This document shows, piece after piece, positions 1-11,511 of a stretch of DNA of 64,000 bases (its first letter is position 1; each line of letters begins with the position of its first letter). The notes under the pieces were generated by a model that was given only the letters and a program-made list of their open reading frames with translations, was not told the DNA's origin and ran no database searches. Source of the DNA: Sambucus nigra (taxonomy: Eukaryota; Streptophyta; Magnoliopsida; Dipsacales; Adoxaceae); NCBI GenBank assembly GCA_949130495.1, contig CASBWL010000040.1, forward strand, positions 3,958,674-4,022,673, written 5' to 3'. The position numbers and the translations under genes were made by a program.

Positions 1-251
1 AATAATAACATTTACAATTTTTTTATAACTAATAACATATTAAAAAATAACATTGGGAACATTATTATAAAAAAAATAACAAATAACATTTGGATCATTT
101 TCATTCCTTAAAAAAAACTGGCACATATACAACGCACTAAATTAAACCCACACGATGACCAAATAACCCACACACAGAGCACACTAAATTAAAAAAACAA
201 TTAGCATTTCGTAACCCTAAAAAAAAAAACCACACTTTCCAACATAACACT

Positions 252-252
252 G

Positions 253-284
<32 letters not shown>
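252..284. repeat. (GA)n microsatellite
   Basis: An interrupted GA dinucleotide run. The flanking 1-326 is AT-rich with no gene signal. Confidence 0.9.
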
Positions 285-326
285 TTGATGCTTAGTAACT
301 TATACCATCTCGGCCGATATATCACT

Positions 327-446
327 GATATGGGTCGATTCCATAGTGATATTGCCGGTATGGGTTGATTCCATCGCGATATCGCTGATATGGGTCGATT
401 GTACTGCGATATCGTCGATATGGGCCGATTATACCGCTATATCACT
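327..446. repeat. 30-bp minisatellite, 4 copies
   Basis: Four consecutive diverged 30-bp units start at 327, 357, 387 and 417. Each begins with a form of GATATGGGTCGATT and contains a GATATCG-like palindromic core. Partial, more degenerate copies continue to about 485. No coding role is apparent. Confidence 0.8.
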
Positions 447-645
447 GATACTACCGAGAAATTACCGATATATGGTCGATTCACATCAATAATTGAAAAC
501 TCAACTCGTAACTCGGAATCGGATCGGTGGGCACCGATACCTAGTCAACTCGGCCGTATCGTCACGGTATTGGCCTTGACTTTGAACCATGTATGTCACT
601 GTACATAATGATCGTGAATAAAAATATCATCGTGCCATTAGAATA

Positions 646-757
<112 letters not shown>

Positions 758-1321
758 TCTTGTAGCAAAGATAATAGTCATCATTACTGATGCTGAAGCT
801 AAACTATTGCCCCTAATACAGTATAATGGAATCTCATAACTAATTTGGTGACCAATTTCATAATGTATATTCACAAATATATTACATACATATTATGCAG
901 AGAAATGTAAATATAGTTTGATTATGTATATTAAAAATGGAGTTTGGAAACTCGCATCATTATCGATATTAAGCAGTTTGTGAAGTATTGGCCTTTTAGG
1001 GATGAGGCTAATTCTTGCCCATTTTGTTTCACGGGATAGGGATTTTGGTTTTTATAAGATAAAGTTGGAAAGCAAAATGACACTTTTTGTATATAGAGGT
1101 TTAGGGGTAAAACCAAATTATAGGTTGAGAGTCCCTTAGAATCTAAGTGGCTATATTTCCTTTTTTCTTCAATTGTTGGGAGGGCTATGTGTACGTCCAT
1201 ATTATTACACGTGGTTGTGTAAAACATCCTATCTAGTTCATATAAGTTCAATGCCTGTTATCTCAAAATCAAGTGACATAAATATAATGTGTTTTGTGAA
1301 TTTTGTTGGTTCTTTCTTCAG

Positions 1322-1385
1322 GAAATAAGTGAGCAAGAGGCAGTGCATAAAATATTTGATTCAGTAAAACTATTACATCATGACG
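1322..1385 (+). CDS. Candidate internal exon of an unrecognised host gene
   Basis: This 64-nt block has a polypyrimidine tract and TTCTTCAG acceptor directly upstream and a GTATGT donor directly downstream. It reads as 21 open codons plus one nucleotide (begins EISEQEAVHKIF, ends LLHHD). The composition is less AT-biased than the flanks. The leftover nucleotide makes its phase compatible with the exon-like block at 54988-55083, which needs two nucleotides to complete a codon. I do not recognise the protein. It could also be a chance open block, because single short exons are weak evidence. The link to the right-hand exons is inference. Confidence 0.35.
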
Positions 1386-3246
1386 GTATGTTACACTATT
1401 CTCTCTAATAGAAACTTAATACAATAACCAAAATTGCTCGGCGAAATTCCTAAAGTATTTATTGATATATAATATTATATTCTTTTTAACTTGGCTACCT
1501 CGATTATTTTGGTTTCAGAGTTCTCTGCTTACTAATATTTATTTGGATTTTGTACCTTTCCCCTTAAGCCACATTAATCGTTAATGAACAGGTGCCTTGC
1601 ACATGACCATTAACACCTAGTAAAGTTTATATTTCAGTTTATCAGGTTTAAATAGATTAATTACATGTGTTCCTCAATTAAATACTATTCTCAACATCAA
1701 TGATACAATGAAACTAAACCATTATTACACACGATGGAGAATATAGAATGACATATTGAAATAACTGAATAAGAATTATAAGTCTCAAATGAAGTAATAA
1801 ATGAGTCTCCAACAATATCAAATGTCCCAACTGAATAATAAATGGAAACAAGCAATGCAACAAGGGCCCAATACAAATGTCTTAAACTGCAATAAGAGGT
1901 AATACGTAGCATCCTACACTAAGGATGGAATGACTGAACACTCCAAAAATAGCAAGCCCCACTGCTAAGCCATGCTCTGCTCCTGCGTAGGGACTCCTGA
2001 AAAAGTCTTTCAGAAAAATATTGTGGGTGAGATCCCACATAACAAGAAATATCTTTACTTCATTAAATATTGTTAAATTACGAATCATTTACGTGTCATG
2101 CCTCCCTGCCGACACTCACATCAAATATACTTCACCGCTCAAGGGTTATGGTATCTACAAAGTCTAACTACACTATGCATGTCTAATTGTGTGAATCCCA
2201 ACCCCATCTATAAGGAAAGCTAATGGAACAAGGGAGCCTAGGTTAAATTTGTTTTTTGTCCAAGTGTACTGTTCAGTCAGGTAAAAGAAAGATATGTAAG
2301 GGATAGTCGTGTTATCCAAGTACTTTTAGGAATAAGCCCTTTATTGGGCCGTAAACTTGTATTATATAAGTTATATATATATCAACATACTAGATATGTA
2401 ATTATAAACGCCACACAAAGTTTGTAACCTTCGGGGGCCTCTCATGCCTCTATCAGTTAATCCATAGGAAGTCCCACCCTAAGGGACTTTAAAAAGAACA
2501 CACACAAGAAAATGAGGACATCACTACGCTGTGCAATCACTCCATCGACTAGCCATATTCAAAGACCACAGATGGATACAACTACCCACAATTTCCTCAT
2601 CGCGAGAAGGGTGACCGACTGAACTAGTGATTAAAGGATTGACCTATTCGCAGCCTAACTTCATCAGTTAAGGGCATAGTACCCAGTCCCCCACACATGT
2701 ACACAAGTCCCATCGATAGAAATCGGCCTGACACAAACCACTCGGATCGATCCGACCTATACCCGCAGCTTGAAAGGTTGGTTTGCTGGAGCAATGGCTA
2801 CGAGACGCATCAAAAGTCCAACCCAATAACCTCTAAAACGTCAACAACAACTGATTATCCATATATGCTATGAGAACCTTTAAAAGATCTAACATTATTT
2901 CATAAGAATTCATTCTATAATTTCCAGATCCAAATATTCTAGCCACCTAAATCAAGAATATTCATATGTTCATCACTAATCATAAATAACCTTCAACTTA
3001 ATAAACTTCGAACAACATATGATTAAAAGTTCGTCAAGATTCATTAATCCTAACATGCTCCAAATTCAATTATTCATCCAAGAAATTAACATAAATGAAT
3101 TATAAATTAACAGAGTAGTAAAGTAAGTTATTTCTGATGATGGAAGGTTGAATCTCTTGATTAACTTCCTCCTTGGGTGTTTTTTTCCCCTAGGATTCCG
3201 GCTGCTAGGTTTTAGTTTTGCTTTAGGTTATGTATTTGAACGAGTG
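1386..3246. other. No gene recognised; possible decayed LTR sequence
   Basis: The stretch has no coding signal. Around 2105 it contains CGACACTCACAT followed by CACC-rich text, resembling internal sequence of the chromovirus-type LTR at 51786-54558 (about 52296), so part of it may be an old LTR. If 1322-1385 is an exon, this is the start of its downstream intron. Confidence 0.3.
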
Positions 3247-3340
3247 GGGGGGTGGTGCAACCCCTATGGTCATCGGAATCTAGTAAGTCACATAACACCA
3301 CCATTAACACACATAATCACAAGTTACATATGATATTCAT
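3247..3340. repeat. Direct repeat copy 1 (pair with 6917-7009)
   Basis: About 94 bp starting GGGTGGTGCAACCCCT match 6917-7009 at roughly 85 percent. The pair lies on either side of the nested LTR element 3458-6663. It may be two fragments of the LTR of the decayed element to the right. Confidence 0.6.
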
Positions 3341-3457
3341 CATCGAAAGAGTAAAGCTATACAATCGCAAAATTAATATGATTGATATAGTGTGATGGTA
3401 TCAAAAGAATAAAGCTATACCATCACACTTGAATACACAACCTAAAAGGAAACAAAG

Positions 3458-3777
3458 TGACGTAAACCACCCGTCAAAAGTCTCCTATATTAACTAAAAC
3501 ACTTTAGAGAGAGAAAATACTCTTCTTTTAAATTCAAAATTAAGGTCTACCTCAAATGTGGTTACAAGGGGTATATTTATAAGTGGGGAAGGGTAGCACT
3601 AAATGGGTCTCTAACTAATGTGTGACAATCACTTTACAAATAAGCCTAATACCCATTTGCCCTCACCTATGTCCCAACATACAAATAAACAACAAAACAA
3701 AATTAATAAAAATAATAAAAAAGGAACTAAACTATTAATATGCCAAAAAAAGAACAAAATGCCCTCGATTCACATCA
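3458..3777 (-). repeat. 3' LTR of element A
   Basis: A 320-bp LTR with TG...CA termini, adjoined at its inner side by the purine tract (seen on plus as ATCTCCCCCTTTT). Confidence 0.85.
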
Positions 3778-4335
3778 ATCTCCCCCTTTTAAAACCAAAC
3801 TCGTCTTCGAGAGTTAAAAAATTGGGGATTCATGAGGGCATTCCGAAAATTGGAACCAAAACTTGCGGGGGAACAAAAATAAAATTCTTCAAACTTGAGG
3901 GTGCCCTTCCCAAAATTTATTCTTTATTTTTTCTTCTTCTCTTTGTCTTCACCCAAATAAACCCTAGATTTCTCCTCCCGGGTCAAAAACTATATATGGG
4001 TGGAAGAGGGAAAGTGGTCAACGGCCGTGCTGAAGGGTTTAGGGGGCTATTTGGATGCAGGTGGGTTATGGATTAGATTGATACCATTAGGGGAGTTGCT
4101 CGGGCTGATGGTGGGAAGGTTTTGGGGGTCAGGGGGTTTGGGGAAAGGGCCTGTTAGGGTATGGGGGGCAGCAGGGGTAGTCGACGGTGGTAGGGGCTAC
4201 TAGGGTGGGTGGGGGTAGCAAGTAGGGTTTTGGGGGTAAAGTGGAGGTTTTTAGGGCTCCGATGGTGGCTGGGTAAGGCTGAGGCGGCGGGGCAGAAGCT
4301 AGGGATAGGGTTATGGCGGGGAAAACTAGGGTTTA

Positions 4336-6083
4336 TTATGTGAATCAAGAATGCGAAAGCGTTACTATTACACTACACAACAAATACTAACTACAATACC
4401 CCGACTAAATACACCAAATAAAACTAAACTAAGAAAAAAGAGTATATTTTTCACTCTATATTCTTTTTTTAATATTCAAGTCTAATTACAGATGAAGGCC
4501 AATGGCCTATTTATAGGAGAGATTTGCTTGCTAATTAAGCTAAGATCCAAAAAAGACTAAAGAAGGCAACTAATAACTAAAATTGACTAATTAGTCCCAA
4601 ACATATTTGGAATCTAATTAAAAACTAAAAATAAAAGAAAATAACAATAATACCCTAAACTAAAAATATAAAAAAGGATAGTCTTCTCTCGGGAGCATAA
4701 CCACGCGCCACGTGTCACTATAATACATCATTCTCCCCATCTTTGAAAAAGCTCATTCTCGAGCGTGTAAGGTCACTCATCAATGCCACATGATATGAAC
4801 CAAGAAAAGCTTTGGACCCTAATCAAAATCAACAAAAATTCGGGAAACCCAACTTGAATTAGTCCCATGTGTATGTACCTCATCAGTAATGGGTCTAATA
4901 AACCCAAATCCTGATGATGTCCCTCTACGAAATTCGAGCAACGAAAAATTAACATCCATGTCCGCCTTCTCGACACCACAAGCACATGGTTGCTACTTGG
5001 TGTGGTGGACTCTTGAATCTTACTGGACGGTAACTCCAGCGACCGCACCTTTGCGAGTTCGATGGAAAAACAATTGGACCGAAGACGACAACATTTCGGA
5101 AAGCCAGACCCAAAAATGGTAAATAGTCACGAAAATGGATCTCCATGTGGGACGCATTTTTTTTTTCATGGAAGTCATGCTGTGTCACAAATAGACCCTA
5201 AGACCAATTTTGACCGGACTTGAGGTCAAATAGGGTGTGGGGATTGGATCGGAGTAGGTAAGCTCATTTTTTGTTGATTTTGATTGTAGTTAGGAATTAA
5301 TGAGTGGGGGAGAGGTAAAAATAGGGTTAAATTTGGGGTGGGGCTGTTTGGGGTAAAAAAAGAGCTTAGGGTTTGGGCAACTAGGGTTAGGGTTTCTTGG
5401 GTTCTTGAGGGTTAGGGTAAAAATTGAAGACGAAACATGGTGGTGGTTGTGTGGTGGTAGGAGATGAAGGTGGAGGAAGGTGATGGTGGAGGGTGGGGGT
5501 GGAGGAGGCTAAAAGAGTTGGTATCCCCCCTTTTAATTATCCATCCACCCGATTCTCATTTTGACATTTATCAATCCACCTGATTGAAGGGTTGCCCGAG
5601 TTCGAATCTCAACTCGTTACCCACTTCACGCACTACGACGAACACCAAGAACAAACACAACTCAACACCAAGAACAAACACAACTCTGATACCAATTGAT
5701 GTGAATGAAGAATGCATAAGCTTTACTATTACACAACACACCAAATACTAACTGCAATATACCAACTAAATATACCAATTAAAACTAAACTAAGAAAAAG
5801 AGTCTATTTCTCTCTCCATAATCTTTTTTCAATATTCAAGTCTAATTACAGATGAAGGCCGAGGGCCTATTTATAGGAGAGATTATCTTTTTAACCAAGT
5901 TAAGACCCAAAAAGACTAAAAAGGGCAACTAATAACTAAAAACTTAGCCCCAAACATATTTGGAATCTAATTAAAAACTAAAAATAAAAGAAAATAACAA
6001 TAATACCCTAAATTAAAAATAGAAAAAAAGATAATCTTCTCCCAAGAGCATAACCACCCTCCACGTGTCACTATAAAACATCA
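4336..6083 (-). mobile_element. Short non-autonomous LTR retrotransposon B nested in A
   Basis: LTRs at about 4336-4730 and 5697-6083 share the text from GTGAATCAAGAATGC to CACGTGTCACTATAA-ACATCA. The inner edge of the right LTR carries, on minus, TTGGTATCAGAGTTG (Met-type primer site). The left LTR is preceded on minus by the purine tract GATGGGGAGAA. The flanks read GTTTA and GTTTG, a probable target duplication with one mismatch. The interior is about 1 kb, with G-rich plus strand and proline-rich minus-strand frames but no recognisable domain. It interrupts the interior of element A. Confidence 0.8.
5697..6083 (-). repeat. 5' LTR of element B
   Basis: A 387-bp LTR, partner of 4336-4730, with the Met-type primer site immediately to its left on the minus strand. 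Confidence 0.8.
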
Positions 6084-6088
6084 GTTTG

Positions 6089-6333
6089 TGGTATTTTTGG
6101 GGTTTTAGTAGCCATGGGGATGGGAGGGTTAGGTTTTAGCCATAGGTTGGCAAAAAGTTGTGCTATTTGTTGTTGTAACTCCGCAATTTGTTGCTTCAAC
6201 TCCCGATTGTCTACTTCTTGTTGTTGTTTGGATTTCTTGGGAGCTATTGAGGGTAGTTTAAGATTTGAAATAAGAAAAAAAATCACCAATACACTAGAAC
6301 CAATGTAGAGCTTCACCCGTTTTGATACCAATT
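6089..6333 (-). pseudogene. Gag N-terminal remnant of element A
   Basis: A minus-strand frame contains a short glutamine-rich coiled-coil heptad segment (RELKQQIAELQQQIAQLF) followed by proline-rich text. Such a segment is common at the start of plant Ty3 gag proteins. It lies directly after the primer site of element A and is cut off by the insertion of element B. No capsid or zinc-knuckle motif remains. The gag assignment is inference from position. Confidence 0.35.
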
Positions 6334-6663
6334 TGACGTAAACCATCCATCAAAAGGCTCCTAAAATATCTAACACACACTTTAGAGAGAGAAAATACTC
6401 TTCATCAAAATTCAAAATCAAGGTCTACCTCGAATGAGTTTACAAGGGGTCTATTTATAAGTGGGGAAGGGGACCACTAAATGGGTCTCTAACCATTGTG
6501 GGACTCCCACTTTACAAATAAACCTAATACCCATTTGTGCTCACCTATGTCCCAATTTACAAATAAACAACAAAAACCAAATTAATAAAAATAAGAAAAA
6601 TAAAAAAAGGAACTAAACTACTAATATGCCAAAATATTACAAAAATGCCCTCGATTCACATCA
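6334..6663 (-). repeat. 5' LTR of element A
   Basis: A 330-bp LTR, partner of 3458-3777, followed by the CAAAG duplication. Confidence 0.85.
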
Positions 6664-6916
6664 CAAAGAGTTTGTCAATGATTAGAGTTGGGCACAACGA
6701 GAAAAACTCAGAAACGAAGAAGCTTTCTCGGAGGCTAACAACATATAACCACCAAACTTGAATGGCTATGTAACACTAAAACACCAAGGCATTTAGGCAT
6801 GATTCACATTAAATTCACTTGACATTTGAAAAGACAACCCATGGGTAACAAAAAATACACTCTTCTCTTTCTTGAATTCCTTTTTGTTGTTCACACATTC
6901 GTGAGGGGGCATTTGT

Positions 6917-7740
6917 AGGGGTGGTGCAACCCCTAGAGCTATCGGAATCTACGAAGTCACATAACACCACAATTAACCCACACAATCACATGTTACATGT
7001 GATATTCATTTTACAAAGATAATCACATGGATCATAAGAGAGATTGACATATCTTATGCTCAATGATTGATAATCACACTATTATTCCGATCCATAATCA
7101 CATGGATCACCAATAAGATCGAAATTCTGACCATCGGAAGATATTTCCAAGGTATGTCGATCTCTTTTATGCTCAATGATTGTCAATGCTTAAACACGGT
7201 AATAGGTTGGGCATAAACCATGGGGATCGGAAGCATCCAATCGATAACCATTACTGGGATCTTAAGGATCCTCGTTTGGTGGCTGGAAGGTAAGGTAGTT
7301 GTCTCCCACATGCCAATCATCCTTTAGAGAGTATAAAAGAGCACCATCAATCTCGATAAACCCAATTCCAAATGTTACAACTTTCCCTTTTTGTCCCCAA
7401 AACATTCCTTGTACTTTCCATGCAGATTAAAACTTTTACCAAATAATTACCAGCAGACAAATAGCTTTTCTAGACCTGTTACTCGATATTGTCCCCTAGT
7501 TTGTTTTCAACACATTTAAAGCCTATACCACGCCTCATTAATGCATTGAATTTCATAACAAGTTTATGATCAGTGGGCAAGATCTCTCCTAGATGGGTTA
7601 CACCTTGGTCCTTGAGGGACAACTCTCATAAACCTATCTCCACCACTTACTAATCATCTACATAAAGCGACTCCGCTGGGAAGTATTCTCGTTTTAATGG
7701 AGAGATCGTCCGATGAAATTATTAACGTGTCACCTTCAAA
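6917..7740 (+). other. Possible 5' LTR/leader of the decayed Tat element
   Basis: The stretch starts with the repeat shared with 3247-3340. It contains a TATAAAAGA box at 7332-7340 and precedes gag remnants by about 1 kb. That is the arrangement of an LTR promoter and leader, but no clear TG...CA ends, primer site or partner LTR are visible. Confidence 0.3.
7578..7652. repeat. 75-bp dispersed repeat copy 1
   Basis: Matches 31788-31862 with only two substitutions, while the sequence on both sides of the two copies is unrelated. Confidence 0.85.
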
Positions 7741-8319
7741 TTCACAAGTCACTTTCCGTTTCACTTAGCTAATCACCGTTGAAAACACACTGTCATCACC
7801 GACTTCGAAACCCCAGCTATGATACCTCAAAACCCGAATGCAAGCTTTTAAATAGTGGCTACAAGGGAACCTCTTCCAATGTTAACACCATTATCATCAC
7901 CAACCCCACCACCGACTACCTACTAGTCATTACTGTTAACTCTTTTACAAAATTTCTTGGCTCAAGGAGGTTGTTTATTTGCGATACTCACCATCCCAAC
8001 AACACTAACTCATCAAACACCACCATCGCAAAATCATCCGTTCGTGCAAATAACCGTCCAAAATCTTGCCACTATCAATAATCAACCCATACCACCACAA
8101 GGCCAACAACCAACTTCCGATAACTAACAATGTGCCACAATTCGGAATCCCAGTAACCCAAATCCTACAACCAGACAAACAATCCCACCGCCGAACAAGT
8201 CCTTACGAAACCTATTATCACACCACCGCCATCACAATCGGGACAATGAAACTTTGTGACCTCGGAAGATATGGACATGTTTTTCATAAGCAAAATAGTT
8301 AAATTCACAACCATTACAA

Positions 8320-9225
8320 TCTTTGAATATTACAAGGAGTCAGCACTTATCAAAAGCATTTTTATGGCACCCTACCCAGCTGGGTATATAACACTACTTA
8401 AGCTCCAATAGTACGACGAACGAAAAGGGGAACCCAAGGGAGAATATGTTAGTAGATTCATTGAAAATCTTGGAATTTATAGTGGAAATCGCATTCGGAG
8501 GCCGAAAGAATTTTCGAAGTCACTAAAAGAGAAACTAATACATGGTATTAGGATCTGCCTGCCAGAAGTGTGGCACCTGACAACAAATGAATGATTTTTT
8601 TTGTTCAGAGTTCTTTGTCACAGAAACAAAATTTCATTAGCTGTGGATAGCCTCATTTATAGGTTTCCACAGAGATCTATCGATTGCAAAGAAGCCCTAA
8701 ATCCCAACTAACTCATATGTGTGTAGATGGAACGCTACCGGAATATAAAATTCACAAGCTTTGCCCACTTTTTGAAAAGGGCAAAAAGCATTTGAGATGT
8801 TGTCGAACAAATACCTGCTTATAACACCCAAACAATCATCCCACAACTGCTACCCTTGATAATTCAACAAGCAGTTGATAGTAGAATAACACCTCGATTG
8901 GTGGTAAGGGGGCCATCGAGAGGCAATGTGACCACGAGAACCATAGTTAACTTCATTGGACAAAAGAGAGGAGCTAAAAACGAACCGCAAAGGGCTTATC
9001 ATGGATAGAGGCCTCATACCCATTATGCAGCCCCTTTGGCCTTGCCTTGCATAAATGAGGAAATGTTGAATAATTTACCAAGGGTTGGTAGAGAATTTGC
9101 TAGCAAATGCTTTAAGGAATGTGAGAGGATAACCATTGCGGAAGATAGACCTTTTAAGACTTTTGCATGTACATCTAATAGGTTCGACACTCGTCCAAAA
9201 TGTGCACTTAAATCATTAAGTTAGT
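8320..9225 (+). pseudogene. Gag remnant of decayed plus-strand Tat element
   Basis: Translated pieces resemble plant Ty3 gag: a segment around 8440-8560 reading YVSRFIENLG and EFSKSLKEKLIHGIR, then a C-terminal piece at 9036-9224 with MLNNLPRVGREFASKCF. Frames change and stops interrupt, so no protein can be made. The order (gag, then RT at 9730, RNase H, integrase at 14260) and the plus orientation identify it as the front of one element. The zinc knuckle and protease are not recognisable. Confidence 0.45.
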
Positions 9226-9729
9226 GGAAATTATATGGATAAAGACATTGGAGGTTAGAATTGTACACCAAGACCCCTTACCGAATCATGGACAACAAGG
9301 AATGCGATGTCTGTTAGAGAGGACGAAGAGGTGATTAGGCAAGAAATACGAGAAATGTTTTGAATCGATAGTGAGATTGGCGGAATGGAAGAAAGAATGA
9401 ATGAGATGACTATGGTATATACTCCGAAAGGCAAAGGGGCGACCCTGTCTGTCTCTACCGATGATGTGGCTGACATAATGGAAGCACTAACAGTTTGTTT
9501 AACAAAGTTGTTGAGGAGAATAATTTTGAGAAACCAGACTTGTGACGAATATTTTTTGTAGCACAAAATTCCTTTAGTTCTTTTGATAAAGTGGGCATTA
9601 CCCTAGAGGCAAAAGAGGAAGTAATAAAAGTCATTTTGAGAGTTATCGGATCTATAGGAAGGCCTACCTTGAACCCTAATGTAGAAATCAACCTGAGGGT
9701 TGAAAAATACTAGCAGTTGGGTTTATTAA

Positions 9730-10160
9730 ATTCATTACCCACCTCATCTGGCTCACGAATATCATGCTTGTCAAGACTGAATCAGGCTTATTTCAGGCTT
9801 CTCCGAAGGATGGATTTCCTTTGCCTAGTATAGACAGCCTAGTGGACGCCACAACTGAGAATGAAATTTATAGGTTTATGGACAGTTATTCGGGCTATAA
9901 TCAGATAAAAATGAGCAAAACACTTTGAAAAAATTGCATTCCGAACGATTGGGGAATTTCTAATATAGCGTGATGCCGTTCGAATAAAAAAATGAGGGGG
10001 CAACTTACCAAAGGATGATGGTGGCAATTTTTAATGATATGCTGCATAACTTCGTTGAGTGATATGTAGATGACTTGGTAGTGAAATCCAAGAAGGAAAG
10101 CTCCCACCTTGAAGAACTTCGAAAAGTTTTTACAGGATGACATAAATTCTGACTAAAAAT
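9730..10160 (+). pseudogene. Reverse transcriptase remnant (Ty3)
   Basis: The plus strand encodes recognisable RT blocks: FMDSYSGYNQIKM near 9877, then GATYQRMM, and the catalytic YVDDLVVKS near 10066. Stops and frameshifts separate the blocks. The family copies the element RNA into DNA. This copy is dead. It belongs with the gag remnant upstream and the RNase H remnant downstream. Confidence 0.7.
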
Positions 10161-10319
10161 GCGCAATCGGAGATATAAGGGGAAATTTTTTTGGGTTTGT
10201 TGTAAATTGGCATGAATTACAAGCAGATGAGGCCAAGCAGAAGGCCATAATCAAAATGGCTCCACCAAAAAGTCAAAAATAGCTCAAAAGCTTCTTGGAA
10301 AAGGTTTCCTACCTTCGAA

Positions 10320-11110
10320 AATTCATACAACCCTGACACTACTAATAAAGGGGAAGCCCCTATTGCTTTATTTGTCATCAACTTTGAAATCGATGGGGGC
10401 GTTGATACCTAACTCGGATCCTTGCTGATGCAGAATCATGATACACTATGGTGGAGAGACATTATCTTGCCTTACTGTTTGTAGCACAAAAGCTTTAAAC
10501 ACCATTTTCTTGCATTTCTTATCCACTTAACTCGTTGAGACCCCATTAAATTTTTCTTGAATTATTTAGATAGGCTAATTGGTCTGATGGTTGTCAATTG
10601 TTTCCTAGTATGACATCAGGTTCATCACTCCTAAAGAAATTAAAAGTCAAGCACTTGTATATTTGATGGGATATTTTCCAAGTGAAGAGAATGAACCTCA
10701 CAATAAAGAAATCTATGGAGATGATTTACATGCAATGGCATGCATAGAAGATATAGAGGAGTGAAGTATGGAGTTTGGTGGATCATCAATCATCATTTAT
10801 GGGGGAGTTGGAATCATCTTTACAAAAGGGGAGGAAAGACTCCACATCCCATTTCAACTAAGATTCCTATTTTCTAGTAATGACTATATTTGAGGCACTG
10901 ATGCTGGGATTGTTGGAATCATTTCAATAAGGCATCAAGATTCTCACAAACAAAGGTGATTCGAACCTGGCTATCAAGAAGGTCAATGGATAATTCTCAT
11001 TGAAACGCATTTACTTCGCCCATATAGAACTGTAGTCCAACACTTGCTAAATCAATTTCATTATTTCAACTTCGAACAACACCCAAGAGAATTCAACAAG
11101 TATCTTGATG
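10320..11110 (+). pseudogene. RNase H remnants of decayed Tat element
   Basis: After the RT come the tether-type RNase H and then a second RNase H fragment near 10775 reading GGVGIIFTKGEERLHIPF, followed by FHYFNFEQHPREFNKYLDAL. This is the dual RNase H order of the plant Tat lineage. Several stops are present. The region ends in the linker that is duplicated at 14010-14130. Confidence 0.5.
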
Positions 11111-11111
11111 C

Positions 11112-11250
11112 ACTAGCAAATCCAACAACTAGAAAATTTAGCAACCAAAATCGAAATCCCCGAAGGCAAAACTCCCTCAACACTTACAATCCTCATAAGG
11201 ACAGGCCAATGTCGGTACTTGAAATTATGATCCCTGAAGATCACCCTATA
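11112..11250 (+). repeat. RNase H-integrase linker copy 1
   Basis: About 120 bp (shared words include ATGTCGGTACTTGAA) match 14010-14130 at roughly 75 percent. The two copies bracket the inserted element 11512-14010. Confidence 0.6.
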
Positions 11251-11511
11251 CCTTTTCTTTCTTGAATCAGTAATGTCTCATTATCCTTCAAGGTAACCAA
11301 CCCCTTTCCAAGCATCAACGCCTTAATAGTCAACATTTTATTTTTCTTTTGAATTTTCAAGGACTCGCTGTAAAATTCACAATAAGCGGACTAGAGATCA
11401 CCTTCATTGATATCTCAATCACTGAAATCATCAATATTTTCACTATCTTGTGAATGGATAGACGTAGAGTCCATAGCGTCATGTAGAAGATTGTCATCAT
11501 TGGAATGTGAC

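Larger units (their letters stand above)
3458..6663 (-). mobile_element. Short non-autonomous LTR retrotransposon A with nested element B
   Basis: Direct LTRs (3458-3777 and 6334-6663, about 85 percent identical) begin TGACGTAAACC and end GATTCACATCA. They are flanked by a perfect CAAAG target duplication at 3453-3457 and 6664-6668. On the minus strand the right LTR is followed by TTGGTATCAAAACGGG, an initiator-Met type primer site. AAAAGGGGGAGAT precedes the left LTR as polypurine tract, so the element is in minus orientation. Without the nested element B its interior is only about 800 bp. It has a gag-like N-terminal remnant but no protease, RT or integrase, so it must have depended on another element for movement. 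Confidence 0.85.

Noticed and set aside
5335..5420. Telomere-like TTAGGG words
   Set aside because: Only a few scattered GTTAGGGTTT words in a G-rich coding-like strand of element B; no tandem array.
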